A stretch of DNA of 60,393 bases, from the NCBI GenBank assembly GCA_046349875.1, contig JAXMBN010000032.1, positions 1 through 60,393 on the forward strand, written 5' to 3'. A model generated the notes under the pieces. That model was given only the letters and a program-made list of their open reading frames with translations. It searched no databases and had not been told where the DNA came from. This document shows positions 17,425 to 26,570 of this stretch, in pieces (position 1 is the stretch's first letter; each line of letters begins with the position of its first letter). Position numbers and translations under genes: made by a program. This DNA comes from JAXMBN01 sp046349875. GTDB lineage: Bacteria > Planctomycetota > Planctomycetia > Pirellulales > Pirellulaceae.

Positions 17425-18072
17425 TGCTAAATCGTTTGCTTCATCGATCAGTGCTGGCCGCCATCGAAATCTTCTTCACATCCAAACATCACTAAGACGA
17501 TAGACGCCGCTGCATTTCCTCGACCTTGCATCATGCCTCCTCGCAAATTCACGAAGCCTATTCATGAACCCGAGGAGAATCGATCAGCAACAAAAATAGA
17601 ATACATAGCAGGACAGGCAGAGTTAGGTCCATGCTATTACGTGAAACCCAGTGATGCCGCCGCTCTTGTGCCGATCCGCCCAAGATTGGTCCATTAGGGT
17701 TGGACGAAAACGGAGGTGGATTCCACCAAGCAACGAAAACACCCGAGACTTCGGACGCTTCTCTATCATTTGCACTGAATGCCTTTGAATCACTACCGAT
17801 CCATCAATCGATTTATCAAAACGAATGGCAAATACACTGGACAATAGCTATACGACAAAAAGCCAAGGCAGTGTGACACACCAATCGCTCCATGAAGAAC
17901 GGGTTTTGGAAACGGAAGCTGGCCTGTACAACAACCAAGGCCGACCGCAATGCAAATCCCAAAACGTCATTCCCAAGAAAATCACAAGAGCCACAGGATC
18001 ACTAGAGGGAACGCTATCGCAAGAGCGGCCACACACAACAGAAATAAATTGGAAAACGTAATCTGCATTCCA
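17425..18072. other. Stretch without a supported gene
   Basis: About 650 bases with only short frames on both strands. Minus-strand fragments with some coding character exist near 17430-17560, but nothing can be joined into a recognisable protein. No repeat or strong terminator seen. Confidence 0.4.
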
Positions 18073-18320
18073 TCAACGAACGTAGTCCGTCTCGCATCGG
18101 ATGAATGAAACGAGTCTATGCAATTCAGCGACCCTTTTCAGCGATCCTTTGTATTCATCGTAGATTTGAGCCACTTGCCCGACGCACAAGGGCGGTTTAG
18201 TCCCTTTTCTTGTTGATTCGAAAATCCGATGATGACGACTACCAGAATGGCGAACATTGGGAGCACACACAGAAGCCCAACAATGGCACCTCCAAGCAAG
18301 CGTGGATGTATATCTATCAT
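18073..18320 (-). pseudogene. Small membrane protein, frameshifted
   Basis: Starts MIDIHPRLLGGAIVGLLCVL and carries one long helix (PMFAILVVVIIGF), then SNQQEKGLNRPCASGKWLKS. A frame change near 18140 gives VAELHRLVSFIRCETDYVR and a stop at 18073. About 80 aa; unknown function. Confidence 0.4.
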
Positions 18321-18449
18321 AAAAACCTCAATTCCACTTGATACCGAGTAATCCATTCAGACCAGGAAAGCTTCAAGGCCGGTCTCGCCACGTCCGTACG
18401 CTGGCAAGCACGATAACCATTATTATCTAGTTGCTTCCCGGAATTCTCC

Positions 18450-19250
18450 CATTCGTTCTGTACTCACCGAAAGCTCGTCCACCCATAATCGCCGAGCTGC
18501 GGTAGTAGACCTGGGCCGAAATAGGGCGTCAACAAGAATTGCTGAATTTCATCGCCGGAAAATCGGTGGAACGCAAGATAACCTGGGTCTGATTGATTGA
18601 CCAACTTCCCACGAACCAACCTTGAACGATTCCATCGGGATTGGGACGATCCTTTTCAAGGTCTAGCGTGTTCAGCTTGAAACGAGCCTCGATGCAATGC
18701 CATTGATCGTCATCGAAGAGTGTCTCGGCACTGTCATAGATCATTCCGTTGCCACTCCTTTATGGCCCTTGCCAGCTTCATGTGGCCTATCCTGATTCTG
18801 CATATCGGTCGCCGCCAAACGCAGCTACTGTTCACTGGCTCCACATAAAGGGTCAGGATGACTGCTCGCCGGACCATGCCACTTAGAATTTTCGTTTGCT
18901 CGCGAAGTGCATAAAATGGGGATGATAACTCCTGCGAGACCATTTCCAGCCGGGAGAGTTTGACATAAAAGCGAAGCCAAACCTCGTTGGTTGGTTCAAA
19001 GAGATGCCGAATACCAGAAGATTCTATCGGCTGAGTTCCACCATCGCTTCATTCGTATTCGATACATCCCTTTCCTGACCATGCATTACCGACGATGCGA
19101 AACTTCTTTCCATCGTACCATTGCCGCTCAACAAGATTTGTATCGTCAAACGCTTCATGGAAAAGGGCTTCTGCGCTGGAGGTTGCTTGGCATGGAGCTC
19201 ATGATCCAAACGACGACAACAGCGTTCAGGATCGATCGAATTCTTGACAT
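18450..19250 (-). pseudogene. Concanavalin-like (LamG / heparin-lyase-type) secreted protein, broken
   Basis: The best piece is 18529-18744: LFDDDQWHCIEARFKLNTLD followed by DRPNPDGIVQGWF and TQVILRSTDFPAMKF. Downstream, in another frame, comes FLLTPYFGPGLLPQ. Upstream pieces are NAWSGKGCIEYE and FEPTNEVWLRFYVKLS. Together these resemble planctomycete proteins with a jelly-roll lyase or LamG fold that end in a FxxxPYFGPGLLP-like strand. At least four lesions. Catalytic residues cannot be placed, so enzyme activity is not claimed. Polysaccharide binding or cleavage is an inference from the fold. Confidence 0.55.
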
Positions 19251-19281
19251 GTTGGATTGCTCGTAATCAATAGGGGATTCC

Positions 19282-19300
19282 GACGTCCCTGCGGGACATC
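19282..19300 (-). terminator. Short hairpin after the 19.3 kb secreted gene
   Basis: GACGTCCC-TGC-GGGACatC is a compact GC hairpin 7 nt past the stop on the minus strand. It has no T tract, so intrinsic termination would be weak. Confidence 0.35.
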
Positions 19301-19306
19301 AAAGCA

Positions 19307-20179
19307 TCAAACACATGGCTTGAAGAGCTCTACGAAGAACTTACTATCGTTTGTTTCTGGTAAGGATCGTTGCGACACAACCCTTTCACCTAAATGGATC
19401 GACGGGTCTTCCTCATCCTTATCGAGTATCGTTGTCACGATTAGAGTGGCGGTAGTCGCATCCGCAACTTTCACGACCCCGGACGGAGTCTTTTTATTGC
19501 CTTCTAAAAAGCTGAGTTCTGACTTTGGAAAAACACCTTGCTCTTTTCCAGCATTGATTATGAACGCTTGTTCGAAGTGGCGTTTCTCGTCGATGATTTT
19601 AATGGTTGGCGGCGAAACATGAATTACGACTGCTTCGATACTCTCAACATCTCGATACTTTTCGTACCCTTTAGGATACACCATCTTGCCTAGTGGCTTC
19701 GAATCCGACTCATGTTCATTTGGATCTTTGCGGCGGAAGGGCTTGCTTTCAAAATAGGGGCTATCGGATCGAGCATCATTACCAAAATCCAATAGGTTTT
19801 GCTGAGCAACCAGAAAGACCTCACCTCCCCATCGAACTGGTATGTAAACATCCATTCCCTGGGGATAACTCACGTCATTCCATCTCCACGAAATGCTCAA
19901 TTCCGAGTCGCTATCCACCAACGTACCAATGTTCCCCTCGAAGCCGAAACAACTTCGAAACTGGTAAACCGCCCCAGACTTTGGCGCGACCCATAGATGA
20001 GCCGTGAAGTTCGATGATCCACGGATGTACTCTCCTGCCCATGGATGATCTGGAATCGTTGCTAACTCGGACCGAATGCTCTCGATTCTCTCCTGCCTTT
20101 CTCGCTCACGTCGATCACGTTCGTCAGCCAGAGCAAACTCTGCGAAGCAAACCAACAGTATCGAAATCCATAACTTCAT
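19307..20179 (-). CDS. Secreted hypothetical protein
   Basis: Intact 290-aa exported protein with signal peptide MKLWISILLVCFAEFALA. A charged Arg/Glu stretch (DERDRRERERQERIESI) follows, then a beta-rich body (SSNFTAHLWVAPKSGAVYQF; IPVRWGGEVFLV). The last third (AFIINAGKEQGVFPKSELSF, GVVKVADATTATLIV) resembles the small barrel found at the end of FlgT-like and other envelope proteins that begin 'G...G.v.G.....', but this is by eye. Only 49 nt separate it from the upstream HEAT gene, so one operon is likely. Function unknown. Confidence 0.7.
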   Translation of the reverse strand: MKLWISILLVCFAEFALADERDRRERERQERIESIRSELATIPDHPWAGEYIRGSSNFTAHLWVAPKSGAVYQFRSCFGFEGNIGTLVDSDSELSISWRWNDVSYPQGMDVYIPVRWGGEVFLVAQQNLLDFGNDARSDSPYFESKPFRRKDPNEHESDSKPLGKMVYPKGYEKYRDVESIEAVVIHVSPPTIKIIDEKRHFEQAFIINAGKEQGVFPKSELSFLEGNKKTPSGVVKVADATTATLIVTTILDKDEEDPSIHLGERVVSQRSLPETNDSKFFVELFKPCV

Positions 20180-20228
20180 CGGAAAATCCTTTTTCGGACA
20201 TCGAATTTGGAAGAGGGAACAAATGCAT

Positions 20229-21584
20229 TCACGGATTGAAGGACGGAATGCGTTTGAGAGCCATCCTCACATCGTCTTTCAAAGTCTCTGATATATCATC
20301 GGAAGTTGCCATGTGCTGAAGCGCGCTGCGAGCCATGATGGCTCGTGGGCCGAGTTTTCCTAGGGCCTTTACAGCCGAATGAGCAGGCTCGTCAAATGGG
20401 GAGCCTGTTCGCTTTAAAGCTCCCATATAGGCTTCCATCACTCGAGGTTCCGAGATTTCACGCGAGCTTAGCGATTCAATGACCGAAACTGCTACACCTT
20501 CGTCGTCATCATCCATCAACGGGAGTATTCTGCTGATGGCCGTTGCGGGATCGAGGGCAAAAAAGGCTTCTGACAATCGTGATCGCATTGCCGCCGATTT
20601 GTGAGATTTAGCTTGCTCCAAATTCTCGAGCAACGACTTCCCCTTGCCACCGAGTATCCCAATCGCCTCGGGCGCATCGTTCATCCAGAACTCCTCGTCG
20701 CGGTCCAGAAGCAAAAGTTGTCCCAATAGTTGCATCGCTTCCTCAGGAGGTGACTCTGCCACGTTGCAAAGCCCAGCGGCCGACCAAATGCGGACATTGG
20801 TTGGGTAATCAGCGCCGGTGAGAACCCAGAGCCTCGGTAGAGCCGCTTTGGCACTTGGCCCCTTCAATGCCAACAATTTTGCAACGCTCTCCTGTATCCT
20901 TTGTGAGATCATCATGTCCTTCGATGCCAACATAAAAACTTCAGATTCATCGTCGAGCAAGGAAATGATCTCTTTGAGGAAGGGATCCACAAGGTGTTGT
21001 TTCGGTATGAGCGTTTCGATCGTAACCCCTCGAACGTAAGGATGGGGATCCTTCAGAAACCTTCCTAATTGCTGAACAGTAGTGGAATCGTCCACGCCAA
21101 CAGCGCTCAGCGCCGCGATGGCGCGACTTCGCAATACAACATCTTTTTCATAACACCATGGTAAAAGTGCGGAATAGGCCTCGGCATTCGGGCCTCCGAT
21201 CGAAGCAATCACTTCCAATGCAAGTTGCTTGCTACGATTCGTAGTGAGCTTTGGAAGCTCGTCCACAATGGTTTCCACGGAAGTCGACGCAAGGAGGTGC
21301 AACTTCATCGCCACTCGACTGCTGACAGTCTCGCGCCCCATCAAGTGTTCGACAACCATTCGGTCGTCATCCAAGAACTGAAGTAACTTTTGAATGACTT
21401 CAGCCTGAAGTCCTTCTTCAGGTAATGACGTGACAAGGGCGTCAATGACGTAAGGAGGATCCGTAGCAACGAGTTTCAGCAGTTCCTGTTGCGAAGTGTT
21501 CTGTGCGAGACCTTGCTGGAAGGTAAAAAGTAGCGTTGCAATCAGAGCCAACGTGCAACGAATTCCAATGATTGCACGCATCGC
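20229..21584 (-). CDS. Secreted HEAT-repeat protein
   Basis: About 451 aa if started at the ATG giving MRAIIGIRCTLALIATLLFT with an AQ-type signal cleavage; the frame is open to 21725 but upstream residues do not look like part of the protein. Regular HEAT helices fill the body: YSALLPWCYEKDVVLRSRAI, LGRFLKDPHPYVRGVTIETL, ISLLDDESEVFML, ALPRLWVLTGADYPTNVRIW and ARSALQHMATSDDISETLKD. Such proteins probably mediate protein contacts in the periplasm. It lies in a three-gene minus-strand run with the membrane protein upstream and the secreted protein downstream. No enzyme motif seen. Confidence 0.8.
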   Translation of the reverse strand, partial: AMRAIIGIRCTLALIATLLFTFQQGLAQNTSQQELLKLVATDPPYVIDALVTSLPEEGLQAEVIQKLLQFLDDDRMVVEHLMGRETVSSRVAMKLHLLASTSVETIVDELPKLTTNRSKQLALEVIASIGGPNAEAYSALLPWCYEKDVVLRSRAIAALSAVGVDDSTTVQQLGRFLKDPHPYVRGVTIETLIPKQHLVDPFLKEIISLLDDESEVFMLASKDMMISQRIQESVAKLLALKGPSAKAALPRLWVLTGADYPTNVRIWSAAGLCNVAESPPEEAMQLLGQLLLLDRDEEFWMNDAPEAIGILGGKGKSLLENLEQAKSHKSAAMRSRLSEAFFALDPATAISRILPLMDDDDEGVAVSVIESLSSREISEPRVMEAYMGALKRTGSPFDEPAHSAVKALGKLGPRAIMARSALQHMATSDDISETLKDDVRMALKRIPSFNP

Positions 21585-21746
21585 TAGTTGGCTTGAAGGA
21601 ATCATCCTTCGATCGGCCTGATAAACGCCAACGCTACGATGGATCCCTACCGAATCCGCTTCCCCATTGGACCTCAATGGCATCGACTTTTTCATCCTAA
21701 AGTGGAAGCGAAGAATCAAGTGCATCGTTGGACCTACCCTATGGAT

Positions 21747-22277
21747 TCACTCGATGGACTCGCGAGCAACTCCTTGCGCAAACTTGCCTCCCATCCAACC
21801 AAGGAACAGCGCGAAGGCGAGGTGCGACAGCATCAACTCGTTCGAGAGTCCGCGGAACTCATTCAAGTACATGGATGTCTCGCTGGTACCTAAGACAGCA
21901 GCGGATCGACTCTTCGCCAAGCCGCCGTCCGAGGAGCCATAGTTTGCATCAGCAATGTCTTGGTGTTTGGCAAGATTCGATTGCACCCAAAGGAACATCC
22001 GCGTCGTAGGCAAACGGCCCGTCATTGGATCCATCTCATGGTAGCCTCCGGCCAAAACAATGAACGAATAGGCGATAGCATGAACGAGGAATCCTCTCCC
22101 GAACACTCGTTGCGATCGCTCTCCTACCATCGCGACGATTGCAATCGCTGAAGCCAAAATGCATCCGAAGATCAAAGTGAGACTAGTAAGCCACCCGCCC
22201 ACGTAGAGCGAGGCGATCGTAAGAGCACCGTAGCAGAGGAGAACGCAGATCTCACGCGAGCTTAGATTCAAGATCAT
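21747..22277 (-). CDS. Hypothetical polytopic membrane protein
   Basis: 176 aa, start ATG preceded by GGAAGGAA. Three or four hydrophobic helices are seen: VLLCYGALTIASLYVGGWLT, LIFGCILASAIAIVAMVG, FLVHAIAYSFIVLAGGYHEM and near the C-terminus LMLSHLAFALFLGWMGGKFA. A hydrophilic loop of about 60 residues lies between the third and fourth. I recognise no family. Position suggests it is the first gene of a unit with the HEAT protein and the 19.3 kb secreted protein. Confidence 0.65.
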   Translation of the reverse strand: MILNLSSREICVLLCYGALTIASLYVGGWLTSLTLIFGCILASAIAIVAMVGERSQRVFGRGFLVHAIAYSFIVLAGGYHEMDPMTGRLPTTRMFLWVQSNLAKHQDIADANYGSSDGGLAKSRSAAVLGTSETSMYLNEFRGLSNELMLSHLAFALFLGWMGGKFAQGVARESIE

Positions 22278-22557
22278 TTCCTTCCGAAAGCCTCAAAACA
22301 CAATCGCAACATCGCCCCTCCCTTCACTGAGCCCCTTGGGAAGCAGATACCAGGAACAGACATGCAGAAGACTAGCCCATTCTAGCTACGAACTGCAATA
22401 CCAGCCAAGCAATGTTCACGTCACCTTGCCACCAAAGTCAGCACAGGCGCGATGCAAAGCCATCATCGCGCGACAATCGCTTCATCGATCCACCTAAACG
22501 GACATTGGTCACGCATGCGTGAACTCTGTGATCCCTGTTGTCTATCATCCAGCGTTT
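22278..22557. other. Intergenic stretch, nothing recognised
   Basis: About 280 bases between the membrane-protein start and the end of the next broken gene. It presumably holds the promoter for the 22.3-19.3 kb operon; I could not place one with confidence. Confidence 0.35.
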
Positions 22558-23414
22558 TCAATCGAGACTGTATCTCAGCTCTAAGGAGCAGGACCGCTTA
22601 AGTTCGTTTGGATCGGCCCCAAAGACTTCGTTTTCTTTCGGTTTGAATTGAGAAAGCGGGTTCAGTGCTGCGTTATGGTCCCATGAATGGCCATCGTACC
22701 CAGCACTCCATCCCCACCAGCGCCCATTCACTTCAGGTGTCATAGCTGCAAGTTTCCCCAAGGAGCGCCCAGATAACATTACACGCTTTAGCATCAGAAT
22801 TCGCTTCTGCAAACGCCTTTGGATAGGCGTCTTTCATTTGCGGAACACGCAATTCTCCAATGAAAAGAAACTTGAAATCACATGCTTCAAAAACATTGTG
22901 TTCTTTGAGGCGTTTGAAGATCACATAGGGAAGTGCGGCGAGTTCATCAGCTTCTGGTCGCTTCGAGGTGAATGTCAAAGGAAACATGCGAAAGGGCGGT
23001 CCCTGATTCTAAGTTGCTCGGAAGAAGTAGCTCCCCTGTTAGGCCATATGCTGCACGCCATGCATCGAGCACCTTCTCCACTCGGTTTCGAGAATTCGAG
23101 TCGGCAGCAGGAAACATCTTGAAATCCCGCAGGTCGTATAAGCCTTTGCAGCCTTTTTTAGATCTTTAATTTCAAAATAGCAGGAAGTGGATCCGATTCA
23201 ATCACCTTCAACGTCGTAAAGCAGCGAAGGTATTGGCCGGAACGATCACCGTCTGAGTACTGGCGACCGTCAATCCATCCGTTCCCACCTGGACCACGGA
23301 CATCTGAGCAGCAGTTATCAGGTTAACCAAAGAACACATAAACATGCCAACAAAAATAATCATATCACTCATCTCCACTTTATCCAATGTTCGTCTGATA
23401 TGTCTGATTCCCAT
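22558..23414 (-). pseudogene. Hypothetical protein of about 280 aa broken by several frameshifts
   Basis: Readable pieces join end to end on the minus strand: MSVVQVGTDGLTVASTQTVI, then CFTTLKVIESDPLPAILKF, EIKDLKKAAKAY, LRDFKMFPAADSNSRNRVEK, VLDAWRAAYGLTGELLLPSN, SHVSFDIHLEATRS, then DELAALPYVIFKRLKEHNVF, DFKFLFIGELRVPQMKDAYP and KAFAEANSDAKACNVIWALL, and finally GRWWGWSAGYDGHSWDHNAA. About five frame changes are needed while almost every residue reads as coding. No family recognised. This locus is the clearest example of indels without accompanying amino-acid decay. Confidence 0.55.
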
Positions 23415-23443
23415 GGACCATCATTCCGTTATGGAAAACCAAA

Positions 23444-23810
23444 TCATCTACGCGGGCGATGAACGCCATCGATAAGCCCAGCCCCAAACAGAAATAGAAT
23501 CGGAAACACCTCTCGATACTTTATGTGAACAGCAATAAAGAGAAGAGCTTCCAATGCCAACACCAAAGCCGCCCATCCAGTTAGTCCAGGATTCCAATGC
23601 AACGCTGCGGGAATCACCAGTCCCATCACGCACACCAATTCGAGAACGCCGAGGCTTATCCAAATTTTCTTTGGCAATGCACCGAACGAAGGCACATCTT
23701 TGCTTACGGAATCAAACATGAAAACCTTCATGATTCCCGAAGCTAGGAAAAAAGGAGAGCGGCTAACAGCTGCAGAACCTAAAGAAAAATATCGCATCAT
23801 TGTTCGCCAT
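23444..23810 (-). pseudogene. DoxX-like membrane protein with two lesions in its first helix
   Basis: The C-terminal part is clean and typical of the DoxX/DoxX-like family: FFLASGIMKVFMFDSV, KKIWISLGVLELVCVMGLVI, LTGWAALVLALEALLFIAVH. The N-terminus begins MANNDAIF at 23810. It needs one base change or indel before VLQLLAALLF and one extra T in a six-T run to join it to FFLASGIM. DoxX proteins are four-helix membrane proteins linked to respiration or redox stress. The homopolymer lesion is a textbook long-read error position, so the gene may be intact in the organism. Confidence 0.75.
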
Positions 23811-24073
23811 TTCCAACCATTCGCTTCGCAACGGATTCGGAGTTCTACTGGATCATACTCCACCCGGTATAAGTACTCCGAATTGTACTTTCATTTTTTG
23901 AGGAAGCAGAACACTCGAGGTGAAACCAGCGTTACGAGCATCGTTTCGCAACATTGATTGAAAACGAATCAAGATTCGCCGATAACTATTGCGGCAATCC
24001 GACGATGTTAGTGTGATCTCTTAGCTGCGTAATCTTGTATTACCTTTCCGCCTTCTGTCTTAGGACCTACGAA
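23811..24073. other. Divergent intergenic region, nothing recognised
   Basis: About 260 bases between the minus-strand DoxX start and the plus-strand monooxygenase start. It must contain promoters for both sides; no repeat or obvious operator seen. Confidence 0.35.
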
Positions 24074-24520
24074 TGACGCCCCGTTTAGCAAACTTCCCAA
24101 GCTCCTCCTACTACGCCGTTATTTTTTCCTCGTTACGAGCAATTCTCTGGGCGACCAAGAGCGCGCTGCCATGGCCGATCGCATGGTGGAGCCGCTCAGC
24201 AACAACCAGGATTTCTCGGTGTTGAAAGTGCTCGCGATTCAAGGATTTGGCATCACCGTTTCCTATTGGGAGTCGCTCGAAGCGATCGCGCATTGGAGAA
24301 ATGATGCTGAACATCAAGTCGCCCAAGAAACAGGAAATCCTGCTGGTATGAGCACTACGAGCTGCGGGTGGCAAAGGTCGAACGTGCCTACTCAAAACAA
24401 GCCATCGCCTCGCCCAACCCCAACGTCAGCTGTTTTCTCGCAAAATTTCGTCGCTTGCAGAGGAAGGATCGCTCGACGCGTTGCCTTCGACTAGTTGATG
24501 CAGCACCGGACGAGGATTGA
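24074..24520 (+). pseudogene. Antibiotic-biosynthesis-monooxygenase (ABM) domain protein, broken
   Basis: Starts MTPRLANFPSSSYYAVIFSS, then after a frame change AAMADRMVEPLSNNQDF and GFGITVSYWESLEAIAHWRN plus DAEHQVAQETG, then in a third frame WYEHYELRVAKVERAYSKQA with a TGA at 24520. The order YYAVIF...YWESLEAIxHW...HxxAQ...WYEHYELRV is diagnostic of the ABM/heme-degrading-like ferredoxin fold family. Two clear frame changes. A stretch after 24430 extends beyond the usual length. One of the two plus-strand genes inside a long minus-strand region. Confidence 0.75.
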
Positions 24521-24565
24521 ATAGTTAAATGACGATCATGTACCTTCTTCGAAATGAATGCCATC

Positions 24566-25462
24566 ATGAGTAAAGAATCACAACATCAAGCCCGCTAAGA
24601 AATTTCGTTGCGGAGGGATGAAGGTGAAATCCGACAAGATCGATACCGATTCCGGAAAAGACTTGAGCGACAAGACTACGTGCTCGATGTCACTCTCAAG
24701 CAGACGTTTCATTCCTTCAAGAAGCTCAACAAAAACTGTTCGCTGCCGGTAGCCATTCCGTACTTATCATCCTCCAGTGGGCATGGATGCTGCCGGAAAA
24801 GATGATCATTTGCCGAAGTGTCATGAATGGCGTCAATCCGCAAGGATGTCGTGTCCACAGTTTCAAAGTTCGAACTCGGAAGAATTGCAGCACCATTTCT
24901 TATGGAGGCCGATGCGGTATCTTCCGAATGCGGCATGATCAGCATTTCATAATCGATCTTACTATGAAGAAGTTCGCCAGTGGTTCGCGTTCACCCCGAT
25001 TTCCTAAAGCCACAGAAACTTCCGAAGCTCAAGGATGTGGATTCCTTTGGTGTCAACGCTTGAAGAGATCAAGCAATTTGAAAAGACCTTTGTGAGAAGT
25101 GGCGTTCAAATTCTCAAGTTCTTCTTGCATGTCTCCAAAAAGGAACAGGGCAAACGACTTCTGGAACGTCTTGAAGATCCGCCAAGCACTGGAAGTTCAA
25201 TGAAGGTGATTTGTCGAACGCAATTTATGGAAAGATTATCAAGATGCATACGAGTCATTGCTCGTACTACTTCAGCACGAAAAAGCCACCTTGGTATATC
25301 GTTCCCGCTGATGACAAATGGTATGCGAGCCGTCGTGGCCGATACTATCGCTCAACATGTCGATGAATTGAAACTGGAATACCTCTACAGTCACATCAGA
25401 AACCAAAGTTGCTTCATTACCTCATGCAGCAATTGAGAGAAGAAGTTCAAACATCGGAATAA
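24566..25462 (+). pseudogene. Polyphosphate kinase 2 (PPK2) family, many frameshifts
   Basis: PPK2 enzymes move phosphate between polyphosphate and nucleotides. Pieces follow the family in order: SDKIDTDSGKDL, SHSVLIILQWAWMDAAGKDD (Walker A region), NGVNPQGCRVHSFKV, SSNSEELQHHFLWRP, FNRSYYEEV, LPKLKDVDSFW, IKQFEKTFVRSGVQILKFFL followed by HVSKKEQGKRLLERLEDPP, HWKFNEGDLSERN, LWKDYQDAYESLL and PWYIVPADDKWYASR. Close to ten frame changes are needed, yet residue conservation is excellent. The product would be about 295 aa, a normal single-domain length. It converges on fmt. Whether it is truly dead depends on sequence quality. Confidence 0.85.
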
Positions 25463-25483
25463 TCAAATTTCCATTGCTTGTGG

Positions 25484-26546
25484 TTACGATAATTGTTGCA
25501 ACAAGCGATTGGCGGCTGGGGGAATCACTTATCTCTTCAAAGCGTTGGTAGCCTGCCAGAAACGCTACTGGACATGGCTCGCTTGCCTGCGGGTTGTAAC
25601 GAATCGATCACGATGATCCCATCGCTGGCAATGCCGAATTTGGCGTCCTGACGTTGGGAAGATTGGCAGTGTTCGAGTCGTGTTCCAAGGCTTTTCCAAA
25701 CAATACCTGGCCCGGAAACCAAGTGGGGTTTATCGCCCCTTGATACGGCCGTGGGTACGAATCTTTGATAACGATTCGCAATTGCTTGGACCCATCCAAA
25801 TTCAATTCACCGTAAGCTCCAGGCCAAGGTTGCAGACCACGAATCGCGCGATCGATCACACGACAGGAATAGCTCCAATCGATCACTCCATCCTGCTTAC
25901 TCAAGCGACGGGCTTTCGTAACTAGCGCTGGATCTTGAATAGTTCCTAGAGTCGCCACCGCTTCGAGACTATCGACTTTGGCGATGGCATCTATCGACTC
26001 AAGCGTGCAATCCACTCCGAGTTCCGCGAGCCGCGGTTCGAGTTGTTCGGCCGTCTCATGTTCGCCAATGGGTGTTTCGCGCGTCGCGAGGATGGGGCCT
26101 GCATCCAAATGAGGCGACATATGGATCACCGATACACCCGATGTAGCATCGCCTCGCAATATGGCCCACTGCACAGGTGCCGCACCTCGATGCCGTGGCA
26201 ACAACGACCCATGGAGATTGATCCCACCGAGCCTCGCTTGACTCAAGGCTTCGGCGCTCAAGATCTGCCCATAGTCGCATACTAAGAAGAGATCCGCGCG
26301 GATCTCTTGAAGCTTGGCGATCGCCGCCGGCTCGTTGATCGTTGCTGGTTGATAGATCTCTAGTTGCTGTGCCAGTGCCCATTCATAGACGGGATTGATG
26401 GGTGCCTTCCCCTTACCCACCACCGGCGGATTGGGTTTGGTAATGCATAGCGCGACCGAATGCTTTTGGGATTCCACTAAAGCACGAAAGGACGGGACTG
26501 CAAACGGTCCCGTCCCCATCAAAACGATGCGAAGAGGTCGATCCAT
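25484..26546 (-). CDS. fmt: Methionyl-tRNA formyltransferase, 3' end frameshifted
   Basis: Formylates the initiator Met-tRNA using 10-formyl-tetrahydrofolate in the cytosol. The first 300 codons are clean: IVLMGTGPFAVPSFRALVES, GKGKAPINPVYEWA, and the catalytic block GGINLHGSLLPRHRGAAPVQ with the Asn and His of the active site and LDAGPIL with the catalytic Asp. The C-terminal RNA-binding barrel is present (GVIDWSYSCRVIDRAIRGLQ, PWPGAYGELNL). After FGKALEHDSNTANLPN the frame is lost; GIASDGIIVIDSLQPAGKRA reads in a second frame and FLAGYQRFEEI in a third. The stop at 25484 is a best guess. It follows the ALDH gene by 24 nt in one operon. An active enzyme is expected, so the lesions are suspect. 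Confidence 0.9.
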
Positions 26547-26570
26547 GACGAATAAATTGGCTTTCTAAAT

